A stretch of 64,000 bases of DNA from Ulota crispa (Eukaryota; Streptophyta; Bryopsida; Orthotrichales; Orthotrichaceae). The notes beneath the pieces were generated by a model, which did no database searches, was not told the origin of the DNA, and saw only the letters and a program-made list of their open reading frames with translations. Shown piece after piece: positions 48,401 to 60,561 of this stretch. Both the position numbers and the translations under genes were made by a program. The stretch spans positions 1,256,727 to 1,320,726 of the forward strand of contig OY987245.1 in the NCBI GenBank assembly GCA_963920765.1. The letters run 5' to 3'. Numbering within the stretch: the first letter of the stretch is position 1; each line of letters opens with the position of its first letter.

Positions 48401-50494
48401 GACCCTATGTCAAAGGATTGTATATATAACCCTAAGGTGTCCTCTAATTGGTCATCATCACATCTCCAAGCATGGTTCTAGTATCTTGATTGCGCGTATA
48501 GTACCTGCCCTCCTGAGGAGGTGGCGCTGAAAGCAGCACTTGACGCTGCTAATTCGCAACCATCTCACAAGAACTTAGACAATGATGGTGAGGCTGCCAG
48601 CATTAGTCATTTGGACCCAAAAGAGCAGAAGAAAATTATTGCTCAGCAGGATAAACTTGCAGAGAGAACACAATTGTAGCAGTTGAAGGAAGTTGATGCC
48701 ATTGCTAAGCGGGAGGCTGTAGCTGTTGAGAAGGCAAGGAAGGCACAAGGGAATGTTAGTCAAACTTCTGCCTCGGGTTCTAGGAGGAGCGCCAGGGTTG
48801 TTGCAACAACTCAGCTCTCTAACTTGCTAAGACCAACTTCTCCAGCCGCATCTCTGGCTGGTTTGCAGTCAACAGGCTAGTTGAAGCGTCCCGCTGCAGG
48901 CCCTGCTCATTCGAGTGCAAGTTTTGATGTCCATCTTTGCCCTGCATTCCTTGAGATTGGAGCTACTTCTTCAGAGCCAATGGAGATCTTATATCATGGA
49001 TCCTTAGCCTCCATCAAAGCTCACCATGTGGACTTTGGCCAGTTTCCAACAGAGTTTATGGATATGATGGCGTTTATTAACAAGGTATGCCATACAAGAT
49101 AAAGGTCTTGTTTTGTTTGGTCCTTGTAATATTTGCTATTTGATTACCTAATCTTTATATCATATTTGTTGCACATGCAGTACATGAGCGGGCGCAAGAG
49201 GGCATTTCATGGTGTGTCTACAGCTCGCAGTGCTGTGGATCAAGTTAACGCTAACATGCCAGAGAACTTACCTGTGCCTCGTATTTCACTTCTAGTATCC
49301 TCTATTCCTACTTGGAATGCGCAGAAGCCGCTGTTCCTTGAGTCTTTGTTTCATTTTTCTAGGAATCTTTTGCATGACAATGGTACGTTGATCCTTTGCC
49401 ACTCCGATACCTTGGACATGCCTTTGTTTTGAGGCTGCCTTATTACTTACAATTTCAAGGTGCTGAAGCAGTGGACTGGAGTGAACCGGATGTGCCTCAC
49501 GGACGCTCTTGACCTTTTTGGTTGGATAAGTTTTTAGTTTCACATCACAGTTTTGTTCATTTTTAGAATGTGGGTTTACATTGCTTTTATTCTTAAATAC
49601 CTCTTTTTTTTCTAAACAAACTAAGCTCTTTACCATTAAGCTTCTAGTTTGTGAGATGAACGCGCCTTTGGTGAGTGGGTTTTGTTTCCAGTTTGTGGCT
49701 GATCTCAAGGACGTGGACCTTGACTTAGCAAAAGACATCGTGATACATAATTGTGTGACAATAGAGACGCAAATGATGTATGAGGGCAAGTCGCTGCGAG
49801 GGGCACAAGAGAAAGATTCTTGCTTAATTCAGATGTTGATAAGGTTAGCTACTCTACCTGGCAACATTGTTGTGGATTGCACCGCGGAAACAAGTTTGTT
49901 TCTACCCTAAAACTCCAGCTTTTTTGTAAGTTATTGTCTTCATTTTTGCTTTGTTAGTGCTTTAGTATGTGTATAATTGTTCCCATTTCTTACGTGTGAC
50001 TATTATTGGATTTTTTAGGAGCTAGCATTGAGGCTTGTAGGGCGGCAAGTAGGTGTTTGATAGCATTATTTGATGATGAGGTTGTTTACCACAACATTCT
50101 AACACCTCTACTCACATTGGATGCACCTATTGCGGCAAAAAAGGCACGTCTAGATGCAGTGGTCAACATTGATGACGAGGAGGTTGAAGACATAACTGCT
50201 GTTGTTCTCCCTAAGGACAACAACACATTCTATACGTAAACTTTCTCTTCTTTGCGTTTATTGTCATTCTTGCCAAGTTCTGCCTTTATCTATTATTTTG
50301 TTATATTTACTGTGGGTTCTCTAATGTCTTGTAGCTCAAATTTGAAGGGCAGGCACCCTTCTCCAAGCTTGCAGAGTTCCATGAATAGTTCAAGCTCTGA
50401 ATCAGACTTTTTGTTACCTTCATATGCAGAAGCTCAAGCTCAGTGGGAGGAAGCATTTGGTGGTGTTATTAGAGAGCCAAGTGGGTTTAAATGA
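45405..50494 (+). pseudogene. Degraded ParB-like plus DNA amino-methyltransferase-like fusion gene
   Basis: From 45405 a Gln-rich segment leads into one frame (45534-46121, stop at 45819) holding KHYTLEDLENWGPR, FEEFLASKPDLEYL and YICDGNHCHQPWIAYI (45900-45947). The DGNH..xAW pattern resembles the GHR motif of ParB/sulfiredoxin-like domains. A frame at 46199-46420 continues it. After a GC-rich insert come a Lys/Glu/Ala-rich segment (48470-48760; TAG at 48677 and 48878), then exons about 48683-49084, 49181-49520, 49692-49893, 50019-50235 and 50335-50494, nearly all with GT-AG borders. RISLLVSSIPTWNAQK (SIPTW at 49301-49315) resembles the DPPW-type catalytic motif and HDNGTLILCH follows. RGAQEK...LATLPGNIVVDCTA resembles the SAM-binding motif, completed across an intron by ASIEACRAASRCLIALF. 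Motif order (catalytic first, SAM-binding last) is that of beta-class N4C/N6A methyltransferases. Several stops and altered key residues make it non-functional. Confidence 0.7.
46735..47470. repeat. GC-rich, GCGC-dense imperfect tandem/inverted repeat island
   Basis: An abrupt GC-rich block in AT-rich surroundings. Motifs such as CGCGCTTAAGGTG recur about 100 bp apart (near 46926 and 47025). Short palindromes like GCGCCAAGGG/CCCTTGGCGC and GGGTGCAAGC/GCTTGCACCC recur throughout. The overlapping frames on both strands (Ala/Arg/Cys-rich) are by-products of composition. It lies inside what looks like an intron of the methyltransferase-like gene. Confidence 0.8.
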
Positions 50495-51235
50495 GATCCT
50501 AGTGTCCTCTGATAGATCACTCTTTGTATGTTTGGGTACCCCTTGTGCGACAAGGGGGTATTTCTTAGGGGGCTATTTACCTCCCGGGTATGAATAAGAG
50601 GGTCCCTTTAATTACATAATTTGGGATATGAGCCTATTTAGTGACACCCTATAATTACTTATAAGACCTAGACACTCCCATTTTTTCCACACTATATTAT
50701 TTATATTTCAAATGTAGTGGTTAATAACTTTGGACAATTTCTTTTTTTTGCAATATGAACATAGAGAGCTTAGGTACAGCCAAACCTACAATGCAATGAG
50801 AACTCTATCTCTAGCATGAAGATTTCTAACAAACTTCACAAAAAGCCTTAACGTTTTAAAGAACTTCAATGGTAGAGTTATTCATTCACTAACATTAAGC
50901 AATGCACGGATTGTGGTTCAGGGGGGTTGAAGGGTTATTTGTTTGTTGTTCAAGCAATCTTGTGTGCAGGTTAAGGTTCACCTTAGCAAACCCTGCTTTG
51001 TCCAAAAAAGATTCAAGTATGAGGCAGAAAGAGTGGTTTAACATTTACAAGCATTGGAGTATTGCCTTGACTGTAAAGGCGCTATGTCTTTACAAAACAA
51101 GGGCTGCAAGCAAAGCAATAACTGTATTGCTTATGGACCATCACAAAACAAAGACCTTTGTAAAATGGAATGTATGTGAGAAAAGAAAAACTTGCAGCAG
51201 CCCTCCCCATCTACCAAACCAAAAAGACGTGAACC
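50495..51235. other. Spacer between element genes
   Basis: No gene is recognised. The plus-strand frame at 50902-51264 has no motif and is probably chance. Confidence 0.4.
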
Positions 51236-51763
51236 CTAAGCCTGTGCACATAATTGGTGTCTAACGGCAGAGGAGGGGTATGACCCAAGCATCAAGGTCC
51301 CCTGCACTTTGATCTCCAAAGGCGGGACATTGAATTTGGTCATCCAGCCCATAGTTAAACACTCCCGCAATTCAACGAGCTCTTGCAATTTCATCTCAAT
51401 GAACGTCAAATTGCGGAGCGGACTTGACAATGGACCTTGCAACACCCACAATCTTTGTAGCAACGCAAAGTCCTGCTCAAATTGCTGCAAGCGGACATAC
51501 TCAAGTCGGGGCTGGATTGTCGGAAAAACATGCATTGCCAGTCGATAAGCTGCAAACTTTGGTGTGCTTGCGACAAGAATCCAAAGGCGGTTGTTGATGG
51601 CAGCACACTTCCCCATCGTCTGTAGCGCTGCTCCTTGTCTTGGTTCTGGGTAATCTAAATAGTCCCATCTTGTCCACAAAGGAATTGACTGCATGGCCCA
51701 CGACGCAAAAACCTCCAAAGCAAAGGTAGTTGCTGCTGGAGCAATCAGCTTCTTATTTGCCAT
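51236..51763 (-). CDS. Intact ORF of unknown function in the element cluster, 175 aa
   Basis: An uninterrupted frame from ATG to stop, in a cluster where every other large frame is broken. It starts MANKKLIAPAATTFALEVF and includes SIPLWTRWDYLDYPEPRQG and a Leu/Gln-rich helical stretch (RLQQFEQDFALLQRLWVLQG) followed by a Leu/Glu-rich segment. There are several Trp residues, no transmembrane segment and no metal-binding pattern. I do not recognise the family. It lies between the methyltransferase-like and second transposase genes, on the strand of the latter, so it could be an accessory gene or a downstream exon of that element. Confidence 0.45.
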   Translation of the reverse strand: MANKKLIAPAATTFALEVFASWAMQSIPLWTRWDYLDYPEPRQGAALQTMGKCAAINNRLWILVASTPKFAAYRLAMHVFPTIQPRLEYVRLQQFEQDFALLQRLWVLQGPLSSPLRNLTFIEMKLQELVELRECLTMGWMTKFNVPPLEIKVQGTLMLGSYPSSAVRHQLCAQA

Positions 51764-53409
51764 ATCTGCTTTTTGATAGCAACAGCCAACAATTAGTTCT
51801 AATGGTTAGCATTTTGTGAATTAGAATTGCTTAATACAAATTGAAGGGTTCATGAGACTATGGTACTACTTTGGGGGTAGGAATTAGAGAAATTCTAGCA
51901 TCCAAGATTACGATAAATACAAAGAGAAACAAAATTAAATCACGGAGAAACAACTTCATATGCCTTTGCAAACCTAAATTGCTAATTTAAAACAAGCAAA
52001 AGGAGATAGTGTTAGCAAAATACATGAACCAGCCGGGAGCACGGTGAGCTTAGAATTTTGGAGGTGTTGCAAACTATGAAGTTGGGCTCACAAGAGAATG
52101 ATTTCTGCTACAACAAACAGAGTGCGCAGTTTAGGGTTTAGGGGAGGGTTTACATAGAACTTCCTTCAATCTATTGTAGGATTAGGGCAGTTTAGTTTAG
52201 GCTGCAGGATTAAAGCTACAGGATTAGGGATATGGGGGTCCGCTAACTAATGTAGGGAAAACTTAGAAATACAAAGGGGTCCTTCACTAAACCTTGTTTA
52301 CTATTGAGCTAAGGGGGGGTAAGTTTGCTCTTTAGGAGCCTTAATCTTGAAGAGGCATTTATGACTACATAGTAAAAGAGGGGTAATCTACTTGAGTTTG
52401 CAGTCCAATTCCTACCCTATAGTAATAGGAATTAAAGCCCTACTAAAGAAGGGAGACTAAAATCCTCATGACAAGCAGCATACACCTTAACAAATCACTG
52501 AAGCTTACAAATAATTAATTAAAACACTACATTAGGAGAAATAATAACAAAATGGAAACAACTAGAATAAGAAACTAACTTACATGGTATACAGGGAGAA
52601 CAAGGCCACATCCAAAAGCAATGCCTCATCATATTTTCTTGTTGTACCATCTCAGCAAACATGGTGGAATGGATTCAAAGGTGACAATAGACAACCCTAA
52701 ATTCACAAACTCTAGTTAAAGGAGGCAATTGTAACATGATTGCAATAAGTCACGTGAATTCTTTGTTGTAATTCAGAGGCAAAAAAAACTTGAGCTCACA
52801 AAGCACCCCCGCCTACCCCTTGGATTTTAACAACACATACCACTTCTCCTTGACTATAGGACATACCATTAGATTTGGTGAATTAGTACATATTGAGAAT
52901 CCTCCTACTCTATTCATCACAAAAGTAACCAACCCACAAATTTGTTTGGCCAATTCACTGTTTATTCTAACACTGCAAAGAAAGAAGTATAGGGTCTAAT
53001 TTGAAAGGAAAAGGAAACCTTCATTTTTCACGGCTCAATGGAATCTTTGCATAAAAACTTATGGGCTGAAAAGAATAAACTGACATGCGCATTTAATGAC
53101 ACAACAAAGCATACCGTCACCGGCTGAAGGTTTGCAGCTCCCATTGAGTTTTAAGCTTTTGTGCTGTGCATACAATTACCAAATGTGCAACAAACCAAGG
53201 TTATTTCTTTCAAGTAGAAATAACAAAAATGGTCAGCCAATCTTTAGAAATGAAACCACCCATTAAAATATAAGTAAGCACAACATTGCAACATCTGATT
53301 TTCAACAAATAAATAGCATTACTTTTCCAAAATGAGCTGCTGTTACATATTGCAAGAACAACCAGGTTCATGGATTCACAGTGTTTTTTCTAGTAACAAA
53401 CTTAGTGAG
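51764..53409. other. Spacer or 3' region of the second transposase gene
   Basis: AT-rich DNA with telomere-like and GGATTAGGG-type words near 52130-52240. No coding frame or terminal inverted repeat could be supported. Confidence 0.4.
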
Positions 53410-56400
53410 CTATTCCGCGTCCTGCCTATCAAGGGTGTAGATTTCACTAACTGGGTTGTAATTCATGGTGACTGTGCTGATAACACAGTCAATGTCTATC
53501 CACTTATGATCGTTGTAGTTGTACTTGAATTTGTTGTTTCCAATATGCTTGCGATAATATTGAAATATGACTTCAATATGTGGATTTTGGGGTTTCACTT
53601 TACCATTCTCTTCCATTCTAGCCAAAAGGTCAACCGGCTGCCTTAACACCCCAAGTTGCCTTCCATTTTGTCGCCTCATGGCCTGCACCCTTCCCACACA
53701 CCAAGAGCCCTTGTCTACAGGATGTAAAACATTAGTAGCATTGCCTAATGCGGCTACATTTGATGGACAGCCCCTTTTACATTTTGCTGCAGTTCTAACG
53801 GTGGAGGAAATTAATGTGGTGCTTTGCTAAACAAAATGGACACCGCAGTCAAATCCTATACTTAATAAACCGGTTCTAGAAGACAACCTTGAACGCATGC
53901 AATTATCATGATTATTAAACTTAATACTCTGTTTAATTCTTGCTAATTGATCTTTGGATAGGAAATTGTTTCCTTTCAGTTGAGATACAAGCGTGGACTT
54001 GTAAATGATATGCCCCTCTACCTCAATTGTTGGCTAAATCTTCTCAGTTGATACGCTGTCTGATGTTGTCACATGAGCCTTCGCATGATTTAGGTCATCT
54101 GTTATTGCATCTGTGGTTTCTTCTTGGAGAATCTATAGATGATCAAGGCTATCGTCTACTACTTTGTCATCCCTCAAATCCCTCATTCTAAGCGCAAGAC
54201 CTTTGACAGAAGAAGACAACATTTCATAATGTAACTTGTCCCTTAAAACCTCAGAGTTGCCGTCCTCTCCAAATACTGCCCTTAAACTTGGTTTGTAGGC
54301 AAAACTTTTAGAGTCAGACCTCTCAAGTAGCCACGGTTTTTTGAACTAGATTTTATTCTTTGAAGAGCACTGCGTGGAAGGCACCATGTTCAAGGAGCGG
54401 AGCATCCATTGGGCAACTTTCAGCCCCTCCTGCAGCGCATTAATGACAGCAGCGTTATTTGGAATGTTGTTGTAATCTCCAAGGTTGTAGCGCTCTTCAC
54501 CAACTTTGAGCTTGTGCAGGTTCTCCCAAATGTTATCCATCTTGTTGTGCTATTTTTTGAAGGCTAACCCATTCTTCCTGTACTCTGTTGCAGACAAGTG
54601 GTTGAGGGTATTTGCTGTATTGAAAAGCTCGTGAAAATCGTATGAGCGTTCGTGGCCATTCATACTCCCAATCCGAGAGAAAAAAATCTCGCATGAGTCA
54701 CTTCCAGTCAAGTTGAGTGGAATAGCCAGATTAGAGTACTTGTTCCTATAATGGAATATCAGCAGTATAATGTAATGGCAAGATAACCGTATATCAATGA
54801 AATATTGAACACTTACAAAATTTCTCACCTCCACTAGTTTTCGGAAATTACCAAGCACACCGTGATCTTTGTGCTGTAACCAAAGTCTCTAGATTTTGAA
54901 AAAAAAAAAAAAACCTTCCCACATAGTACAATCCTCTGCCGTAAATTAAATCTAGGGGAACAGAAGACATCAATATAGTTAGCGCATCTCAAGGTAACAT
55001 TCTGTTCCTAGGGTATGTTCATGACGGGCAAAATCAGGGGCACGTATTATTGCAAGACACACTCAAACTTTAGACTGGTAGAGCCTTTGCGCTGCTCCCC
55101 AATTTTGCCTATCCCTTCTATCTACATCCTTACCTTTCAACCCATGCTCTTCAGCCAAAAACTATTAGAAAACCTGCTCCACATGACTATGTAGACACAA
55201 GTCCCCGCCTAACTGTAATGTTCTCACAGCAGATAAGAGCGGGTTGATTAATTTTTCCCGTTATGTATGTAGTCCTGGTCGCGGAGACCCGTAGCGTCCC
55301 CGTGCATGTCTGTAGAGGCCGTAAACATCCACCCATCCCAACCTATGTTGTATTGGTTCCTCTCAATGCTCTTATAATTAGCAAACATGAGCTGCCTCCT
55401 GCAAGAGTCTCCGTCACTTGCATGGCCAATTACAAGCCTAACAACATCAAGACACTCTTTCTTCCACAACCGGTCAATGACTTCCTATTAATTTCTAACC
55501 CACCTTGAATTGAAGCAATTACAGGTATGGCAAGCAACAAGAACAAGACGTGGTAATTTGTCGTATAGAGGATTAACAACCACTACTCAGGCAAAACTTC
55601 TGGTTCTGCTAGTTGAGAAAGACTCTATTATTTGGTGGTATCTCTTTTCTCCACTCCCGACAATAGGCCTGAAATCCGACAAACAAACATGATTTTCAGA
55701 GGGTCCACAAAAATCGGAAAGAATATCCCATTTTGGCTCCCAAGCGACTCTACCTTTAACTTTTGTTTCATCTTTAGCCAAGATTACAGGTATTGGCCCT
55801 AAAATGTTTTGTGCAATTTTAGCATCCATGTATATTTGTGCAACTGCTGCAAAAACTTGGATATGTTCCCGAGGTAGAAACTAAATACCCTTCCTGACAT
55901 CCCTCTTAACCTCACTGTAGCTAGCACCCTCGAAATTCAACGCAAACAAATCAACCATTCTACGCCCTCCATAAACCTTCATAACTTCCCCTAAGCACTT
56001 GGTATTTTCCTTAAAACGATTACCACAAGAATCCCAATTAACATTACGGGCCACATTAGTAAGAAAATCCCAGAGCACAGGTTTTCTCCCAAAAGCTCCT
56101 GATTGATGGGCAAAAATGATGCTATGGCAAAATTTCATTATGTTGTGTCCATTTGTAGCTTCTCTTGCTAGTTTGTGCAAACTAGGACGCCAGACTTTCA
56201 ATTGAACAATCCTAGCGCGACCAGACAGAAGCTTCAATTTTTCCCTATTAAGTTTTTTACTTATTTCACGTGAATGCTTAGTGAGTTCAGAAATTGAAAG
56301 ATAACCTAATCGTCTACCTCTCCTAGTGCTCCTGGACCCTCTCTTCTTGACACAACAATCTTCACGGAATACCCTAAGATAGAAATCCATTTGCAGAGGT

Positions 56401-57971
56401 ATCAATGAGCACATCAAGCAGGTATTATTCGGAAACCCTAAACTTGAATAATTGACCCTACTGCAAGACCTATGTCTAAATGTGCCACTAATGTCATGTA
56501 CTTCCCCATTCATGACAAACAAGGCAGTAGCATGTGCTTCCGGATACCAAAGCGCACTCGTATAAGGATCATTTAACAGCTCGCAAACTAAATAAGACAC
56601 ACCTCCGTATGTGACATTTGGACCCCTGAATCCCCAACACAACAAACGCAACATCCTATTCCTATCTAAGGTAGAGGTCTCACCTAGCTCACTCTCTGCC
56701 TGTACAGCTTCAGCACCCCACCATCGTCCAAGACTAGGTTGGTTTGAATGCACACTAACCCCGGATGACAGAGAAGGCTGCCCCCTTTGACCGCCAAGAA
56801 CTGGCGCTTTGTTTTTGACCATCGCTTTTGATTGCTCAATGGCTTGCAAGTGCTTCAATGAGGTAAGGTGATTTTGCAAATTCCACTGCAAATTCTTCTT
56901 GGGCGGGTACAAGCAGATCAAGTCTCGATAGTAGAAACACCTTACCTTCATCCAAAAGCTTCTTGGAGAACCCTCATTGAAGGACCCCAAAATGCTGAAA
57001 GGCTTTTGCGTTCCCTTAGTATTATTGTTGACGTCATCCATTATATGAACTCCTTCCTTGATCAGTTTTTTGTGATTCTCCGGAGTCACGAGACTACACT
57101 TTCCTTTTGGAGCAGCGGATTGTGGATGATCGGCGTACTGGACGTCGTTGTGGGCACACCAATTCTTGACATGGTTGGTGCTGAGCAAGTGCTTGGATTT
57201 GAAGTTATTAAATAGGTTTTGAATGTTAATTTTGTCATGCTTGCCGTTGTCTCCTCCAATCTCCTTGCAGCACTCAGCATAGAAGATCTTGACAACGGCA
57301 TTCCCACTAAAATCTGAAGTACACAACAACCAACGATTGTCTTCTTGCAACAAGCACCTTAAGTCCCTTTTCATCCTCTTTGCCTACTCCACATATCTCT
57401 TCCAAATCTCCTTTGAAAGTAGCGTGGACTAAAGCTGGTGGTCTAGAAAATCGGTAACCCAGAATATTCCAGCAATTCTAGAACTTCCAATGGGATCTAC
57501 TTGCTGGACTCTATGATCTTCATCAACTAGGGAGGGGCCGGCATTTCCTTCCAAAGGTGCACTTTTTGCACCTCAATCTTCCACTCAAAGCCGTTTGGAG
57601 GAGTTGTTGTTTAGGGATTCAACTGGCAGAACAAAAATGTTGACCACCACGTCGATCAGGCCTTCCATTTTCTGCCGTATCCGGCACCTCTCTTCATTGT
57701 CCCAAAATTGGAACGGCCACTCTAGGGCGACCTTATCCTCCAACCGCACCCTAAGAGATGCATAAGTTTTGTCTAGCATAACCTTGACATTGCTATAGAA
57801 AGACAAAATCCCAAAATCCATTTCCATTGTCCACTTTTTCAATTGAATTGCTATGACTCCGAAACTCTTCAACCAAATCCCCAGCCCACCACACACATAT
57901 AGGTAAGTAGTTGTTCTTCTATTTGAATGCAATCCAAAATTTGAAAATGGAATATCTAGAGCATTATTCAA
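53410..57971 (-). pseudogene. Degraded zinc-finger/DDE-like transposase gene
   Basis: One frame runs from 57971 to about 55250 with only a handful of stops, then shifts by one base at an A-run near 55253 (continuing LINPLLSAVRTLQLGGD and RRDRQNWGAAQRLYQ). After an intron near 54740-54830 it runs in one frame to 53410. In order: Cys/His segments (YAECCKEIGGDNGKHDK; KVRCFYYRDLICLYPPKK with NLQNHLTSLKH); TCLMCSLIPLQMDFYLRVF; PVILAKDETKVKGRVAW, a candidate first acidic residue; VNPLYDKLPRLVLV with CHTCNCF; GHASDGDSCRRQLM, the second; GLRDQDYIHNGK; then LNLTGSDSCEIFFSRIG, a candidate Glu; and KCKRGCP...LHPVDKGSWCVGR. This suggests an RNase-H-like DDE/DDD transposase. The superfamily is not assigned. 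About ten stops (for example near 57585, 55879, 55587, 54547, 54343 and 53827) make it inactive. Confidence 0.65.
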
Positions 57972-60560
57972 ATGAAATTAAAACCAAAGATTAAAATCAA
58001 TCCCCTAAAAAACATGTAGTGTAGAGCAGAGAGCCACATACCTTCTGGGATCAAAATGTAAACCGCTTTTGCTCACAACTCCAACAATTGCTTCAGCCCC
58101 TGTGTCATTGTAATTAAGCATGGAAGTAAACCAAAACTGACAAACACAACCCTAAATGCCAAAGTACTTGTCTGAACCTCATTCGAAGTCGCAAGCAAAT
58201 CATAGAACTACATAGAAGAAACAAAAAAACAAAACACACAGCGGTTTACTCCCTTGCTAAACCCTCAACAACCTGCACAAATAAAGGAGATGGAAAAGGG
58301 AGAGTGCCATACCTTAAAAAGCAAGAACCCTAGCAACAACAACTTGCAGCAGTGATGAATAGTTTACTAAGCACTGAGAACCCTACACTAAGGCAAAATT
58401 GCGGCCCACAATGAACTAATTGGATCAAAAAATTCAAGGCTTCAAACATATCATTCTTATGCATTCAACATGCAACCACCACTACTCCCCGCACAGTTGC
58501 GCCTTGCAGAAAGGAAGCGTCGCAAATTGCTACTAAAACCCTAAACCGTGGCCTTCCTCAAAGACGTTGCAGACAAGGCGCCACATATTAGAAAACCTAA
58601 TAGCACGACCAACCCTCACGACAAATCCTTTTTTGAACAACAACAGAAGTGAAGTCAATACACCAAATCACAGCCAACCTTAACCCAAGACCTTTTTGAA
58701 CAATAAGCTAGTTCTTCATAAGCAAACCCTCGCATACCAAAATTAAGCAACAACAACAACATGCGCTCTTGCAAATGCTAAAGCAAAGTTGGCAATGCGT
58801 AATGTGGCAAGCAACTAAATTTCGTGTAAGGCTAAGTCTCAAATCCTAGAACTGTAACGCGCAAACCCTACCAAGAAAACCTAGACAAAAAAGTGTACCT
58901 GAAAACACATTCATCTGATTGACTTCACCTTTTCATCCAACAAATACGGTACACCAACGATATTAAATACCACTCCAGGCCTAGCTTGGTATACATAGGA
59001 TACTTGAAGGTACCTTTAAAATAGTAATCAACCCCTACAATACTTCTACAAAAAAATAATGCACCACTATAATACATGTCTCTATATTATTTATATGGCA
59101 TTTATCAATTTTAGTGCTCCCTAATTTAGTTGTAAGTTTTTTATAAATTTTACCTCCAATGAATAAACCCTTTGCTATATTATGTTGCACGTCATTTCTA
59201 AAATGCACTAAGTGATCTACCCGGGCCAATGTCTTACTATACTTGGATATCTCAGGTGATGTTGGTGTAGCGGAAGATGTAGTTTCACCCTAAACCTTGT
59301 TGCTAGAAACGTGCACCCTTTAGCACCTTCTTTGACCTATTTGTTGCCGATCCAATTTACTTCTGCCACTTCTTTGATGGATTTGTGAGGAATGACTCTA
59401 TTCTCTTACCTTTCTATGTTGTTGTTTCCAATTTTCTAATAATTTTGTTTTCTCATTAACAAGCATATTATTCTTGTTTGTAATTGTTGACAGATTCCTA
59501 AGACCCTCTAATTCCTAACCCCTAAACCCTAAACCCCATTTCAATTCTGAATGAAGCAAGTCATACAATTCATATTTATTTATTCTAATGTCCTAGAACT
59601 TGCACATGCCCTAAGCTAAACCTTGAACTTCTACGTTAATTCCCTAAATCTTAATCATTTTTCCTAATATCTACTTTGTCTCCCTATGAATATGTTTTAT
59701 TCAATACCCTCTTTTTCTTTCCTTTGTTTGTGAAGTCAACCCTACTTGTTAATTGTTTTTTCTTCAAGAAAAGTGTCATATTATTTACATCATGGTCGCC
59801 CAATATCCATTGACTTGTCTTCACACGATTTTAGGTCTTCTACCCCACGGCATTACATCTTCTTTGTTTTTTTTCCCCATGGTCTTAGAACTTTTACATT
59901 TTTTTCCATAAATTTTCGGCTCATGGCTCATGGCTCATGGCTCACGGCTCATGAAATATCATCTCCCACCTAGATTGTTGGCCCTCTTTCTCAACTTTCA
60001 AAATGTTTGATTGCATTTAATTGTAAATCAAAATATTGATTCCTTATTATGTTGCAATGATAGTTAGCCTTTCTTTTGAGTCACTAAGCTTGAGTATTTT
60101 TGGTGGTGAGATTTCCTTATATAAAAACTTCAATCTTTTTTATCTTTTACCTTGTTTTGATGTTGGAAATTGGTGATTGGTGAAGACTAAGTCAACTAGA
60201 TAGGATACCATCATGCTTTTGCTTTAGCATTGAACAAGAATACAACAAAGTGGGTGAAACATGATTTTTATGCTACATTTTCAAGTGCCACCAACCTCAA
60301 AACAAAGCCGTTTTCAAAAAGATAGTATGCAATCATAAAACTAAATGAACTAATGAAATGAACTCAATTTTAATGAAATTTTTCACAAGAGCTTTGGTTC
60401 AATAAAACATTTGAAGTGCACATGACTATAAAATGTAGAAGGCTATATAATGTTGTTAGTAGGTGTAAAATACAATTTGTAATATCTATAATTCAAGAAT
60501 ATGTAAAAAGAAATCTAGAACACCATATGGGAGACTGGGCACCTCTAAAAATAACCAAAT
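57972..60560. other. Upstream flank of the second transposase, repeats only
   Basis: Leader-like sequence with many AACCCTA/CAACAACA words up to about 58900, then AT-rich DNA. An inverted telomere-like tract (CCCTAAACCCTAAACCCC) is at about 59518-59536. A GGCTCATG 9-10 bp tandem repeat lies at 59919-59953. No gene is supported. Confidence 0.45.
59919..59953. repeat. Short tandem repeat (CGGCTCATGG-type), 4-5 units
   Basis: GGCTCATGGCTCATGGCTCA continues with CGGCTCATG. Unit length is 8-9 bp with one T-to-C change. Confidence 0.85.
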
Positions 60561-60561
60561 G

